Shown piece after piece: positions 34,125-43,559 of a stretch of 64,000 nt of DNA (the stretch's first letter is position 1; each line of letters begins with the position of its first letter). The notes beneath the pieces are model-generated. The model saw only the letters and a list, made by a program, of their open reading frames with translations. It was not told where the DNA came from and made no database searches. The DNA is from Rhizomicrobium sp. GTDB lineage: Bacteria > Pseudomonadota > Alphaproteobacteria > Micropepsales > Micropepsaceae. The stretch lies in assembly GCA_037200385.1 (NCBI GenBank), contig JBBCGL010000001.1:3425418-3489417 (forward strand). Reading direction: 5' to 3'. Made by a program: the position numbers and the translations under genes.

Positions 34125-36089
34125 GTGAGCCCTCCAGACAGCCTCGCGTCCCCCGTGGCGCCGAACGACCCGCTTGCCGGCCTAGAGGTGCCCGCGGCGC
34201 ATCCGCCCGCGGCGGCGGACGGCCCGCGCTCGTGGAAGCGCGACGCGATGTTGACGCTCGGCGCGCTCGGCGTGGTGTTCGGCGATATCGGCACCAGCCC
34301 GCTCTATGCGATGCGCGAGACCGTTCTGGCCACCGGCGGCGCCATGCCCAACCAGGCGGCGATCTTCGGCGCCCTGTCGCTGATCCTCTGGGCCCTCGTC
34401 ATCATCGTGACGCTCAAATACGTCGTCCTCATCATGCGGGCCGACAACAATGGCGAGGGCGGCGTGCTCGCGCTCGCGACGCTGGCGCACCGCTCGGCCC
34501 GGCTCGGCCGCCGCGTCAAGATGATGATCGGCTTCGGCGCGATCCTCGGTCTCGCCCTGTTCTACGGCGACGGCATGTTGACGCCCGCGATCTCCGTGCT
34601 CTCCGCCGTCGAGGGCCTGACCGTCGGCCGCCATTCGCTCGAGCCGCTGGTGATGCCGCTCTCGCTGATCATCCTGATCGGCCTGTTCCTGATCCAGAGC
34701 CGCGGCACGGCGCGCATCGGACGGCTGTTCGGGCCGGTGATGATCGTGTGGTTCATCGTCCTCGCCGTGCTGGGCGTGAGCTGGATCGTCCGCGCGCCGC
34801 AGATCCTCGCCGCGCTCAATCCCTATTACGGCGTCGAGCTCTTCTTCCGCGAGCCCTGGACGGCGTTCGTCGCGCTCGGCTCCGTCGTGCTGGCGGTGAC
34901 GGGCTGCGAGGCGCTCTATGCCGATATGGGCCATTTCGGCCGCCATCCGATCCGCTTCGCCTGGTTCGCCCTCGCGCTGCCCGCGCTGATGCTGAACTAT
35001 TTCGGCCAGGGCGCCTCGCTGCTGCTCAATCCGCATCACGCCGCCACCGCGTTCTATTCCATGGCGCCGCATTGGGCGCATTTCCCGCTGGTGGCGCTGG
35101 CGACGCTGGCGACGATCATCGCCAGCCAGGCGGTGATCTCCGGTGTCTTCTCCATCACCCGCCAGGCGGTGCAGCTGGGCCAGCTGCCGCGCATGGAGAT
35201 CCGCCACACCTCGATGACCGATTACGGCCAGATCTACGTGCCGCGGATGAATGCCCTGCTGCTGATCGGCGTCGTCCTGATCGTCCTGATCTTCCGCAGC
35301 TCCACCAATCTCGCGGCCGCTTACGGCATCGCGGTGACCGGCGTGATGGTGATCGACACCTTCCATGTCAGCCTGGTGGCGGCGCGGCAATGGCATTGGG
35401 GCATCAAGCTGGCCTTCGGCGTGTTCGGCCTGCTCGGCCTGATCGACGTGACCATGCTGCTGTCCAACATGTTGAAGATCCCACAGGGCGGCTGGCTGCC
35501 GCTCGCCATCGCGGCCGGCGTGTTCGTGGTGATGGAGACCTGGCGCATCGGCCGCCGCGCGCATCAGGACCGCATCCGCAGCGAGTCGATGCCGCTCAGC
35601 CTGTTCCTCGCGCGCGCCGACAAGTTCACCACCCGCGTCGCGGGCACCGCGGTGTTCATGAGCGCCCGCAACGACGTGATGCCCGGCGCGCTGCTGCACA
35701 ACCTCAAGCACAACAAGGTGCTGCATGAGCGCGTGATCCTCTGCAACGTGGTGGTCGAGGACAAGCCGCTGGTCCCGGCCGACAAGCGCCTGGAGGTCGA
35801 AAAGCTCGGCAAAGGCTTCTACAGCGTGCGCATCCATCACGGCTTCTTCGAAACGCCCGACGTGCCGCGCGCCCTCAGCGAGGCGCGCCCCTTCGGGATC
35901 GTCGTGGATGTCGACACCGCGACCTTCTTCATCGGCCATGAGACGCTGGTGCCGGCCGAGCATCCGGTGCTTGGCCGCTGGCGCACTTGGCTCTATATGC
36001 AGCTGGCGTCGAACGCGTTGTCGCCGGCCCGTTTCTATCATTTGCCGCCCAATCGCGTCGTCGAGCTGGGCACACAGGTAACGATCTGA
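34125..36089 (+). CDS. kup: Low-affinity K+ transporter Kup (first copy)
   Basis: A 654-residue KUP/HAK/KT-type K+:H+ symporter. The hallmark start of the core is LTLGALGVVFGDIGTSPLYAM (residues 42-62). ADNNGEGGVLAL, YGDGMLTPAISVLSAVEGL, GCEALYADMGHFG and YFGQGASLLL follow, across about 12 membrane helices. A cytoplasmic C-terminal domain ends FYHLPPNRVVELGTQVTI. The start is GTG, overlapping a short upstream ORF. It has an extra Pro/Ala-rich ~40-residue N-terminus. A second kup follows after 2 bp. Confidence 0.96.
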   Translation: MSPPDSLASPVAPNDPLAGLEVPAAHPPAAADGPRSWKRDAMLTLGALGVVFGDIGTSPLYAMRETVLATGGAMPNQAAIFGALSLILWALVIIVTLKYVVLIMRADNNGEGGVLALATLAHRSARLGRRVKMMIGFGAILGLALFYGDGMLTPAISVLSAVEGLTVGRHSLEPLVMPLSLIILIGLFLIQSRGTARIGRLFGPVMIVWFIVLAVLGVSWIVRAPQILAALNPYYGVELFFREPWTAFVALGSVVLAVTGCEALYADMGHFGRHPIRFAWFALALPALMLNYFGQGASLLLNPHHAATAFYSMAPHWAHFPLVALATLATIIASQAVISGVFSITRQAVQLGQLPRMEIRHTSMTDYGQIYVPRMNALLLIGVVLIVLIFRSSTNLAAAYGIAVTGVMVIDTFHVSLVAARQWHWGIKLAFGVFGLLGLIDVTMLLSNMLKIPQGGWLPLAIAAGVFVVMETWRIGRRAHQDRIRSESMPLSLFLARADKFTTRVAGTAVFMSARNDVMPGALLHNLKHNKVLHERVILCNVVVEDKPLVPADKRLEVEKLGKGFYSVRIHHGFFETPDVPRALSEARPFGIVVDVDTATFFIGHETLVPAEHPVLGRWRTWLYMQLASNALSPARFYHLPPNRVVELGTQVTI

Positions 36090-36091
36090 CG

Positions 36092-37966
36092 ATGACAGCG
36101 AGGGGAGCCGGCGGCTGGCGGCGCGAGGCGGGGCTGACGCTCGGTGCGCTGGGCGTCGTGTTCGGCGACATCGGCACCAGCCCGCTCTATGCGGTGAAGA
36201 ACTCGGTCGTGGCCGCGGGCGGCGCCTTGCCGGGCCATGCCGCGGTTCTGGGCGCGATCTCGCTGATCTTCTGGGCCCTGCTGATCGTGGTGACGGTCAA
36301 ATACGTGGTCTTCATCATGCGCGCCGACAACAACGGCGAAGGCGGCGTCATGGCGCTGGCGGCGCTGGCGCACCGTTCGAGCGGTCTGGGCCGCCGGCTC
36401 AAGACCGCCATCGCGCTGGTGTCGCTGGCCGGCCTCGCGCTGTTCTACGGCGACGGCATGCTCACGCCGGCGATCTCGGTGCTCTCGGCGGTCGAAGGCC
36501 TGGGCGTCGAGAGCGACAGCCTGAAGGCGCTGATCCTGCCGCTCACCCTGGCGATCCTGGTCGGCCTGTTCCTGCTGCAGCGCTACGGCACGGAGCGCAT
36601 CGGCAAGCTGTTCGGGCCCGTCATGGTGCTCTGGTTCGTCGTCACGGCGGTGCTGGGCGCCGCCGCCATCGCCCGCGATCCCGAAATCCTGTGGGCCGCG
36701 CTGCCCAGCTACGGCGTCGCGCTGTTCGTGCACGAGCCCTGGACGGCATTCGTCGCGCTCGGCTCCGTCGTGCTGGCGGTGACCGGGTGCGAGGCGCTCT
36801 ACGCCGATATGGGCCATTTCGGGCGCGGCCCGATCCGCAACGCCTGGCTGTATTTCGCGCTGCCCGCGCTGCTGCTGAACTATTTCGGCCAGGGCGCCAT
36901 CGTCCTTGCCGACCCGCGGGCCGCCAGCAACACCTTCTACGCGCTGGCGCCGCACTGGGCGCACTATCCCGTCGTGATCCTCGCCACCTTCGCGACCATC
37001 ATCGCCAGCCAGGCGGTGATCTCCGGCGTCTTCTCGATCACCCGCCAGGCGATCCAGCTCGGCCAGGTGCCGCGCATGGAGATCCGCCACACCTCGGCGA
37101 CCGAGGTCGGCCAGATCTACGTGCCGCGCATCAACGCGATGCTCGCGATCGGCGTCGTGCTGATCGTGCTGATCTTCAAGACCTCCGACGCGCTGGCCGC
37201 TGCCTATGGCATCGCGGTCACCGGCGTGATGGTGATCAGCACCTTCCTGGTGGCGGTCGTCGCGATCCGCCAGTGGCATTGGCGCCGCCCGGTCGTCTTC
37301 GCGGTGTTCGGCCTGCTCGGCCTCGTCGATCTTGCCTTCCTGTCGTCCAACACGCTGAAGGTCATCCAGGGCGGCTGGCTGCCGCTCGCCATGGCGGCGA
37401 TGGTGTTCGTCCTGATCGACACCTGGCGCGTCGGCCGCCGCGTGCATATGGATCATCTGCGCGACGGCACGCTGCCGCTCGACCTGTTCCTCGCCCGCGC
37501 CCCGGCCGAGCGCGTCGCCGGCACCGCGATCTTCCTGGCGGCCCGCACCGATGTGACGCCCGGCCCGATGCTGCACAGCCTGAAGCATTATCACGTGCTG
37601 CATGAGCGCGTGGTGCTCACCAGCATCACGGTGGACGACGTGCCCTTCGTCAGCGAAGCGCGGCGCGTCGAGGTGAAGAAGCTCGGCAAGGGCTTCTTCG
37701 AGGTCAAGATCCGCTTCGGCTTCTTCGAATTCCCCGACGTGCCCAAGGCGCTGGAGCGCTGCCGGCAATACGGCCTGGCGCTGGACGCCGACACCTCGAC
37801 CTTCTTCCTCGGCCGCGAGACGCTGGTGGCCGGCGAGCATCCCGACATCAAGAGCTGGCGCATCGCGCTCTACACCTGGCTCGCGACCAACGCGCTGTCG
37901 CCCGCGCGCTTCTTCCAGCTCCCGCCCGGCCGGGTGGTGGAATTGGGCACGCAGATCACGATCTGA
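36092..37966 (+). CDS. kup: Low-affinity K+ transporter Kup (second copy)
   Basis: A 624-residue paralogue of the preceding protein, sharing nearly all motifs (LTLGALGVVFGDIGTSPLYAV, ADNNGEGGVMALAALAHRSS, GDGMLTPAISVLSAVEGLGV, FSITRQAIQLGQVPRMEIRH). It lacks the Pro-rich N-terminal extension. Differences are concentrated in loop regions and the C-terminal domain (DVPFVSEARRVEVKKLGKGFFEVK). It starts 2 bp after the first copy's stop, so the two form an operon from tandem duplication; they may differ in affinity or pH response. Confidence 0.96.
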   Translation: MTARGAGGWRREAGLTLGALGVVFGDIGTSPLYAVKNSVVAAGGALPGHAAVLGAISLIFWALLIVVTVKYVVFIMRADNNGEGGVMALAALAHRSSGLGRRLKTAIALVSLAGLALFYGDGMLTPAISVLSAVEGLGVESDSLKALILPLTLAILVGLFLLQRYGTERIGKLFGPVMVLWFVVTAVLGAAAIARDPEILWAALPSYGVALFVHEPWTAFVALGSVVLAVTGCEALYADMGHFGRGPIRNAWLYFALPALLLNYFGQGAIVLADPRAASNTFYALAPHWAHYPVVILATFATIIASQAVISGVFSITRQAIQLGQVPRMEIRHTSATEVGQIYVPRINAMLAIGVVLIVLIFKTSDALAAAYGIAVTGVMVISTFLVAVVAIRQWHWRRPVVFAVFGLLGLVDLAFLSSNTLKVIQGGWLPLAMAAMVFVLIDTWRVGRRVHMDHLRDGTLPLDLFLARAPAERVAGTAIFLAARTDVTPGPMLHSLKHYHVLHERVVLTSITVDDVPFVSEARRVEVKKLGKGFFEVKIRFGFFEFPDVPKALERCRQYGLALDADTSTFFLGRETLVAGEHPDIKSWRIALYTWLATNALSPARFFQLPPGRVVELGTQITI

Positions 37967-38021
37967 TGACATTTGCGCGCGCGCCTTGCGCGACGGCGTT
38001 CTCGCGTCCTAGCGTTCGGCC

Positions 38022-39482
38022 ATGATGCGCGCGCTTCTCCTTGCTGCCATTCTCCTCGCCACACCTGCCGCTGCATCCACCGTCATCATCGGCCAGGGCC
38101 CGCTCACCGGCACATCCGCCGATGGCGTCGACTCCTACAAGGCCATTCCCTATGCCGCGCCGCCGGTCGGCGATCTGCGCTGGCGCAGTCCGCAGGCGCC
38201 GCCGCATTGGCATGCCGCGCGCGACGCATCCGCATTCGGTCCCGCCTGTCCGCAGAACGTGACCGACGGCCTGATGAAGCGCGCCAACCTGCCGCAAAGC
38301 GAAGACTGCCTGACGCTCAATGTCTGGGCGCCGGCGCAGCACGCCGCGAAGCTGCCGGTCATGGTGTGGATCCATGGCGGCGGCTTCACCGCGGGCAGCG
38401 CCGCGATCCCGCGCTATGACGGCAGCCGGTTGGCGCATCGCGGCGTCGTGGTCGTCAGCTTCAACTACCGTCTCGGCCGCCTCGGCTTCTTCGCCCATCC
38501 CGCGCTGACCGAAGGGCCGGATTTCGGTCTCGAGGATCAGCTCGCGGCGCTGCGCTGGGTCCGCAGGAACATCGCGGCCTTCGGCGGCGATGCCGGCAAT
38601 GTCACGATCTTCGGCGAAAGCGCCGGCGGCGACAGCGTCGCCTTGCTGATGATCTTGCCGCAGGCGAAGGGCCTGTTCGCCAGGGCGATCAGCGAATCCG
38701 CCTCGGTCCTGTTCGGCGCCACCACCCTCGACCACGCCCGCAAGGACGCCGCTGCCGTCGCGGCCAAGCTCGGTGCGACCGACGCCAGATCGCTGCGCGC
38801 CGCCGGCGTGGCCGCGCTCCTTGCCGCCGGCGACGACACGTCCGGTCCGATCGTCGACGGCACGTTCTTGAAAGAAGACGCGCCGGACGCCTTCGCGCAC
38901 GGCCATTTCACGCCGGTGCCGCTGCTGATCGGCGCCAATTCGAACGAAGGCGCCATGCTGGGCGACGCCAACGACGCCGGCTGGCTGACCAAGCCCTTCG
39001 GCGATCGCCTGCCGGCCCTGCGCGCGCTCTATCCCGCCACCGATGCCGAATTCCATCGCCAGCTCTTCAGCGACCGCTTCTTCGCGGGCAGCGCGCGCTA
39101 TATCGCCGGCTACGCCGCGGCCGCCACGCCGACCTATCTCTACAGCTTCGGCTTCGTCGCCGACCTGCTGCGCCGTCGCGGCGAGCAGGGCGTACGCCAT
39201 GGCGGGGAATTGGCCTTCGTTTTCGGTCTCGGCGATCTCACGGTCTTCGCGCCGCCGCAGGACACGGCGATGGTCGACCTGGTGCAGTCCTACTGGACCA
39301 ATTTCGCCAGGACCGGCGATCCCAATGCGCCGGGTCTGCCGCTCTGGCCGAAATTCGGCGGCGCGGCGCCCGCGACGCTGGTCTTCGGCGACGAGACCAG
39401 GGCGGTCCCGGATTTCCGCAAGGCCCAGTTCGACGCGGTGATGACGGCGTGGCCGGACAAGACGGGCGCGGCATCGCCATAA
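38022..39482 (+). CDS. Carboxylesterase/lipase family protein (secreted)
   Basis: A 486-residue type-B carboxylesterase with a signal peptide (MMRALLLAAILLATPAAA), so periplasmic or secreted. It shows SEDCLTLNVW, MVWIHGGGF (oxyanion hole), VTIFGESAGGDSVALL (nucleophile Ser, near residue 205), Glu in GANSNEGAML and the His region GGELAFVFG. It hydrolyses esters of unknown type. A second family member, without a signal, is at 41347-42858. Confidence 0.9.
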   Translation: MMRALLLAAILLATPAAASTVIIGQGPLTGTSADGVDSYKAIPYAAPPVGDLRWRSPQAPPHWHAARDASAFGPACPQNVTDGLMKRANLPQSEDCLTLNVWAPAQHAAKLPVMVWIHGGGFTAGSAAIPRYDGSRLAHRGVVVVSFNYRLGRLGFFAHPALTEGPDFGLEDQLAALRWVRRNIAAFGGDAGNVTIFGESAGGDSVALLMILPQAKGLFARAISESASVLFGATTLDHARKDAAAVAAKLGATDARSLRAAGVAALLAAGDDTSGPIVDGTFLKEDAPDAFAHGHFTPVPLLIGANSNEGAMLGDANDAGWLTKPFGDRLPALRALYPATDAEFHRQLFSDRFFAGSARYIAGYAAAATPTYLYSFGFVADLLRRRGEQGVRHGGELAFVFGLGDLTVFAPPQDTAMVDLVQSYWTNFARTGDPNAPGLPLWPKFGGAAPATLVFGDETRAVPDFRKAQFDAVMTAWPDKTGAASP

Positions 39483-39497
39483 GCTGACACGGCGAGA

Positions 39498-40676
39498 TCA
39501 GTCCAGCGCGTAGACCAGCGCCTTCAGATACGCCGTCTCCGGCAGCATCGGGTGCACCGGATGATCCGGTCCTGCGCCGGACTGGCGGATCAGCGACGCG
39601 CGCCGTCCGGTCTTTGCGATGCCGGCCGCGCATTCCGACGCGAAGCGTTCCACTGGAATGTTGTGCGAGCACGATGCGAGCAGCAGGAACCCGCCCGGCG
39701 CGGTGACTTCGGCCGCCAGCCGCGCCAGTTTGCGATAGGCCTTGGCGCCGGGCTCGAGATCCTTGCGCGCTCGCACGAAGGGCGGCGGATCGGCGATCAC
39801 GAGGTCGAAGGTCTCCTTCGCGGCCGCCAGCCGCGCCATCTCCTCGAACACATCGGCCTTCACGGCCTTGATCGCGACGCCGTTCGCCGCCGCCGATTCT
39901 TCCGCCAGCGCGAGCGCCGGCGCCGACGAGTCGAGGCACACCGTCTCCGTCGCGCCCGCCTTCGCGGCCACAATGCCGAAGCCGCCGGTATAGGAATAGG
40001 CGTCGAGCACGCTCTTGCCCTTCGCCAGGCCCGCCATGAAGGCGCGGTTGTCGCGCTGGTCGTAATACCAGCCGGTCTTCTGCCCGCCGGTGAGATCGGC
40101 GAAATAGCGCGCGCCGTTCTCCTCCACCGCGATGCGACCCGCCTCGCCCTTCGCTGCGCGGACCGTTTCGTCCAAGCCTTCGAGGGCGCGTGCCGGCGCG
40201 TCGTTGCGCAGGATGACGGTCGTGGGCTCCAGCACCTTGTCGAGCGCCTTGAGCAGCGGCTCGGTCAGCGCCTCCATGCCCGCCGTGGTGATCTGCGCCA
40301 CCAGCGTGTCGCCGAAACGGTCGAGCGTCAGTCCCGGCAGCCCATCGCCCTCCGCATGCACCAGCCGGTAGAACGGCCGCGCATAGACCGCATCGCGCAG
40401 TTTCAAGGCGCGCTCCAGATGCCGCACGAAAAAGCCGGTTCCCAGGACGACGTCCGGCGCCTTGTCGAGCAGGCGCACCGCGATCAGGCTCTTCGGATTG
40501 AAATATCCCGTGCCGACCGGCTGGCCGTCGTCGAACGCGACATTCACTGCGCTGCCCGGCGCCAGCGCCTTCGCGGCCCCGTCCATCTGCACTTCGTTGG
40601 AGAAGATCCAGGGCGCGCCGGCACGGGCGCGGCGGCCTTCCTTGGGCTTGAGGCGGATGGTTTTTCGGGAAATCAT
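39498..40676 (-). CDS. Class I SAM-dependent rRNA methyltransferase (RlmI-like)
   Basis: A 392-residue protein. An N-terminal PUA-like RNA-binding domain (IRLKPKEGRRARAGAPWIFSNE) is followed by a methyltransferase domain with the SAM motif VLDAYSYTGGFGIVAAKAGA, ADPPPF and LLLASCSHNI. This architecture matches RlmI/YccW, the 23S rRNA m5C1962 methyltransferase, and close relatives. The exact target is inferred. The ATG at 40676 gives the usual start; the reading frame extends further but without family features. Confidence 0.88.
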   Translation of the reverse strand: MISRKTIRLKPKEGRRARAGAPWIFSNEVQMDGAAKALAPGSAVNVAFDDGQPVGTGYFNPKSLIAVRLLDKAPDVVLGTGFFVRHLERALKLRDAVYARPFYRLVHAEGDGLPGLTLDRFGDTLVAQITTAGMEALTEPLLKALDKVLEPTTVILRNDAPARALEGLDETVRAAKGEAGRIAVEENGARYFADLTGGQKTGWYYDQRDNRAFMAGLAKGKSVLDAYSYTGGFGIVAAKAGATETVCLDSSAPALALAEESAAANGVAIKAVKADVFEEMARLAAAKETFDLVIADPPPFVRARKDLEPGAKAYRKLARLAAEVTAPGGFLLLASCSHNIPVERFASECAAGIAKTGRRASLIRQSGAGPDHPVHPMLPETAYLKALVYALD

Positions 40677-40836
40677 GGCGCGGCGTAGCATGAAGCCTGG
40701 GACAAAGCACCAAGAGCAAGGACACAAGGCGAGGCATGGCGTGCGGCGCCAGTGCCGAGGGTACCCCTCGCCGACCAAAGGAATTCCGGGCAATTTCCGG
40801 AAGAAGACGTCTCGATGTGGATTCAATAGGAAGCCC

Positions 40837-41304
40837 ATGCCCAGCCCTGCTGATTTCGATCTCGCCGCCGCACACCGATATTTCGCGGCAAACTGCTTCA
40901 ATCGCGCCTGGGATTTGATCGAGAAGGAAACACGGACCGAGGAAGACGACCGCATGATGGTCGCCTTGAGCTACGCGTCGATCTTTCATTGGGCGAACCG
41001 TCCCGATTGCGACAACCAAAAGCTGTCGGTCGGCTATTGGCAGGCCTCGCGGGTCCATGCGCTGATCGGCGATCCTCACACGGCGGTCAGGCTGGGCGGG
41101 ATTTGCCTGTCCTATAGTAACGGCCTGCCGCCCTTCTTCGTGGCCTACGCGCATGAAGCGCTCGCGCGGGCGCACAAGCTGATGGGCGACCGGGCGGAGA
41201 CGGAGCGCCATCTGACGGCGGCGCACCGGCTGCTCGTCTTGGTCGAGGACATGCACGATCGAAATCTGCTGGAGGCGGATCTCGAACAGCTTGCGCAGCG
41301 ATAG
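40837..41304 (+). CDS. Conserved hypothetical protein, helical-repeat type
   Basis: A 155-residue protein with paired helices like a small TPR array: AAHRYFAANCFNRAWDLIEK, MMVALSYASIFHWANRPDC, SVGYWQASRVHALIGDPHTA and VAYAHEALARAHKLMGDRAE. I recall similar uncharacterised proteins in several phyla. It is probably a protein-protein interaction module in the cytoplasm. AGGAAG lies just before the ATG. It is convergent with the esterase gene at 41347. Confidence 0.8.
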   Translation: MPSPADFDLAAAHRYFAANCFNRAWDLIEKETRTEEDDRMMVALSYASIFHWANRPDCDNQKLSVGYWQASRVHALIGDPHTAVRLGGICLSYSNGLPPFFVAYAHEALARAHKLMGDRAETERHLTAAHRLLVLVEDMHDRNLLEADLEQLAQR

Positions 41305-41346
41305 AGGGTTCCGGTCGAAAACCCGCCGCGCCATGCGCGCGAAGCG

Positions 41347-42858
41347 TCAAGGTCCGATGCGGTCGGCCGGCACGGCCTCCCACGCCTTGCGCCGTACTTC
41401 GTTGGGCCGCGCCGTCACATGGGGCATGCCGTCGCCGAAGATCGTCGTCGCGCGCCTGGCGGCGTCATAGCGCATCCAGGCGCCCGAGGTGTCGTTCGAG
41501 GGATTGCCGTTCTTCGCAAAGGCGATCCAGCTGTCCATCATCTCCGCGGCCAGCGCATCGGCCTTGGGGCCGGCGCCGAAGAAGGGCGCCGCGCCCTTCA
41601 TCTGATAGGTCCCGAAGGTGAAGCCCAGCTCCAGCGCATGGCAGGCGCCCAGCGCGCCGCCCAGGAACGGCGACGGCCAGTCGAAGCGATAGGCATAGGT
41701 CGGCCCGTGCGCGCCCTGCGCATCCAACAGCCGCGTCGCGGGCACGAAGAAGCTGTGATCCGTCATGATGTCGTTCCAGCGGTCGAACGGTGTGCCGCTC
41801 TCATAGGCGCCGACCACGTCATCGGCATGCGCCTCGCCGACCAGCCGTGTCGTCAGCTTTCGCAGCCCCGTCTCGTCCAGCGTCTTGAGGTTCTCGGCCG
41901 CGATGGTGAACAGCTTCCACTCGTCGCGTGTCGTGCCGGTGAGCAGGGGCACGCCCGCGGCCGAGCCCGCCGCGACGCAGGCGATGGCGCGCTGGGGCAG
42001 CACGGTCCCGTCGATCGTCGGCGCGAAGGGCATGCCGACGCCGACCTCGCGCGGCGCCTCCAGCATCGCCTTCTGCACTTCGAGGATCGCTTCCCAGGGA
42101 AGCTGTGTCGGATCGTCCGTGCCGAGCCTGTCCAGCACCATCTTCGCGATCTTCGCCGAGGCCTCGCGGCGATAGCCGATGTCGCTTGCCCCCGATTGCG
42201 GGATCGCCTTGTGGTAAAGGCCGCGCGCGCCGGGCGCGGCCAGCAGCGCGCCGACGCTCATGCCGCCGGCGCTCTCGCCGAAGATCGTGACGTTGTCCGG
42301 ATCGCCGCCGAACGCCGCGATGTTGTCCTTCACCCAGCGCAGCGCTGCGATCTGGTCGCCCAGGCCTTCGGCGCCGGTCCCGGGCAGCTTGCCGCCGGTC
42401 GCGTCGTGCAGGTTCAGGAAGCCGAACGCGCCGAGCCGGTAGTTGATCGTCACCAGCACGATGTCGCCGCGCGGCACGAGGAACTTGCCGTTATAGGTCC
42501 CCACGCTGCCCGCGCCGGTGTTGAAGGCACCGCCATGGATCCACACCATCACCGCACGCTTCGCGTCGTCGCAGCCCGGCGTCTGGATGTTGAGATGGAG
42601 GCAGTCCTCCGAGCGCGTCCCCGGCGTGCCGCCCAGCACCGCGCCGGCGGCGGCGCCGACTTGCGGCGCGATCGGGCCGAACAGGGCGGCGTCCCGCACG
42701 CCTGCCCAGGGCTCCGGCGCCGCCGCCATCCGCCAGCGCAGCGGCCCGACCGGCGGCTTGGCATAGGGAATCCCATTGAAGCGCAGCACCCCGTCCCGGG
42801 CGGTGCCTTTCAGCCTGCCTTGCGCGATCTCGACCTCTGCGGAAACGGCCTGGTCCAT
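41347..42858 (-). CDS. Carboxylesterase/lipase family protein
   Basis: A 503-residue type-B carboxylesterase without a signal peptide, so probably cytoplasmic. It shows GRLKGTARDGVLRFNGIPYAKPPVG, SEDCLHLNIQ, VMVWIHGGAFNTGAG, the nucleophile in VTIFGESAGGMSVGAL, Glu in TGTTRDEWKLF and His in LGACHALELGFTFG. It is divergent from the PAS gene at 42962. The ATG at 42858 matches the family start. Confidence 0.9.
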   Translation of the reverse strand: MDQAVSAEVEIAQGRLKGTARDGVLRFNGIPYAKPPVGPLRWRMAAAPEPWAGVRDAALFGPIAPQVGAAAGAVLGGTPGTRSEDCLHLNIQTPGCDDAKRAVMVWIHGGAFNTGAGSVGTYNGKFLVPRGDIVLVTINYRLGAFGFLNLHDATGGKLPGTGAEGLGDQIAALRWVKDNIAAFGGDPDNVTIFGESAGGMSVGALLAAPGARGLYHKAIPQSGASDIGYRREASAKIAKMVLDRLGTDDPTQLPWEAILEVQKAMLEAPREVGVGMPFAPTIDGTVLPQRAIACVAAGSAAGVPLLTGTTRDEWKLFTIAAENLKTLDETGLRKLTTRLVGEAHADDVVGAYESGTPFDRWNDIMTDHSFFVPATRLLDAQGAHGPTYAYRFDWPSPFLGGALGACHALELGFTFGTYQMKGAAPFFGAGPKADALAAEMMDSWIAFAKNGNPSNDTSGAWMRYDAARRATTIFGDGMPHVTARPNEVRRKAWEAVPADRIGP

Positions 42859-42961
42859 CGTCTTGCCCTCGAGCGTTTTCCGCAGCCTTGCGGAGCGGGC
42901 GGTTGCGCGCAAGCCCGCCCGGCTTAACCGGATGTTGACCGAAAAATCCGATAGTCCGGCG

Positions 42962-43501
42962 ATGCCCTCCGCCGCTGCCGCGATCGGCGCCTTCAACCAG
43001 CGGGCGAAAGTCCGCGGCTGGCCTTTTGTCTGCGCCCCGGCGCAGGATTTCGCGCATCCCGAACTCGATGCCGTATGCCAGCTATGGCGGGACAAGGCGC
43101 AGGCCCGCGCCATGCCCTGCCGCGCCGACCTGACCGCCCGTGCGATGAAACCCTGGATGACCCATATGACGTTGCTCGAGCGGGTGACCGAATCGGCCGA
43201 CCACCGCCGCTATCGCGTGCGCCTGCATGGCACGGCGCTGGCGCGCTACGGCGGCGACAGCTCGGGGAAATTTCTCGACGAACGGGTCCATCCCGATCGC
43301 CTGGCCGGCTTCGTCGCGGTTTACGATCTGCTGCTCGCGATCCGCCGGCCATTGCGCGTGGTGACCCACTATCAGGCCCCGGAAATCGCCTATCTGATCG
43401 GCGAAAGCTTCCTGGCGCCCTTGGAATTGCCGGGCGCGGCCGAGCCGTTGATCCTGTCCGTCACCTATGCCGAGCCGCGCAGGGAACTCGACGACCGTTA
43501 A
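42962..43501 (+). CDS. PAS domain-containing protein (PAS_5 type)
   Basis: A 179-residue PAS_5-type protein: LDAVCQLWRDKAQARAMPCRADLT, MTLLERVTESADHRRYRVRL, ARYGGDSSGKFLDERVHPDR, then IGESFLAPLELPGAAEPLIL. It lies 58 bp before another member (43560) with the same domain order, so the pair is probably an old duplication. There is no output domain. An upstream in-frame ATG (42932) is possible. Confidence 0.8.
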   Translation: MPSAAAAIGAFNQRAKVRGWPFVCAPAQDFAHPELDAVCQLWRDKAQARAMPCRADLTARAMKPWMTHMTLLERVTESADHRRYRVRLHGTALARYGGDSSGKFLDERVHPDRLAGFVAVYDLLLAIRRPLRVVTHYQAPEIAYLIGESFLAPLELPGAAEPLILSVTYAEPRRELDDR

Positions 43502-43559
43502 AGTTCCTTCCAATTCGTTAATGGTTTGGCGAGAGGGGTGGGTACAACCTGGGCCGGCC

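Noticed and set aside
34182-37972. Two ~620-640-codon minus-strand frames opposite the kup genes
   Set aside because: They mirror the duplicated kup genes; composition (His, Asp, Gln-rich) is typical of antisense frames.
41419-42927. A 502-codon + frame opposite the second carboxylesterase
   Set aside because: The minus strand carries the full catalytic triad of an esterase; the + frame has no recognisable motif.
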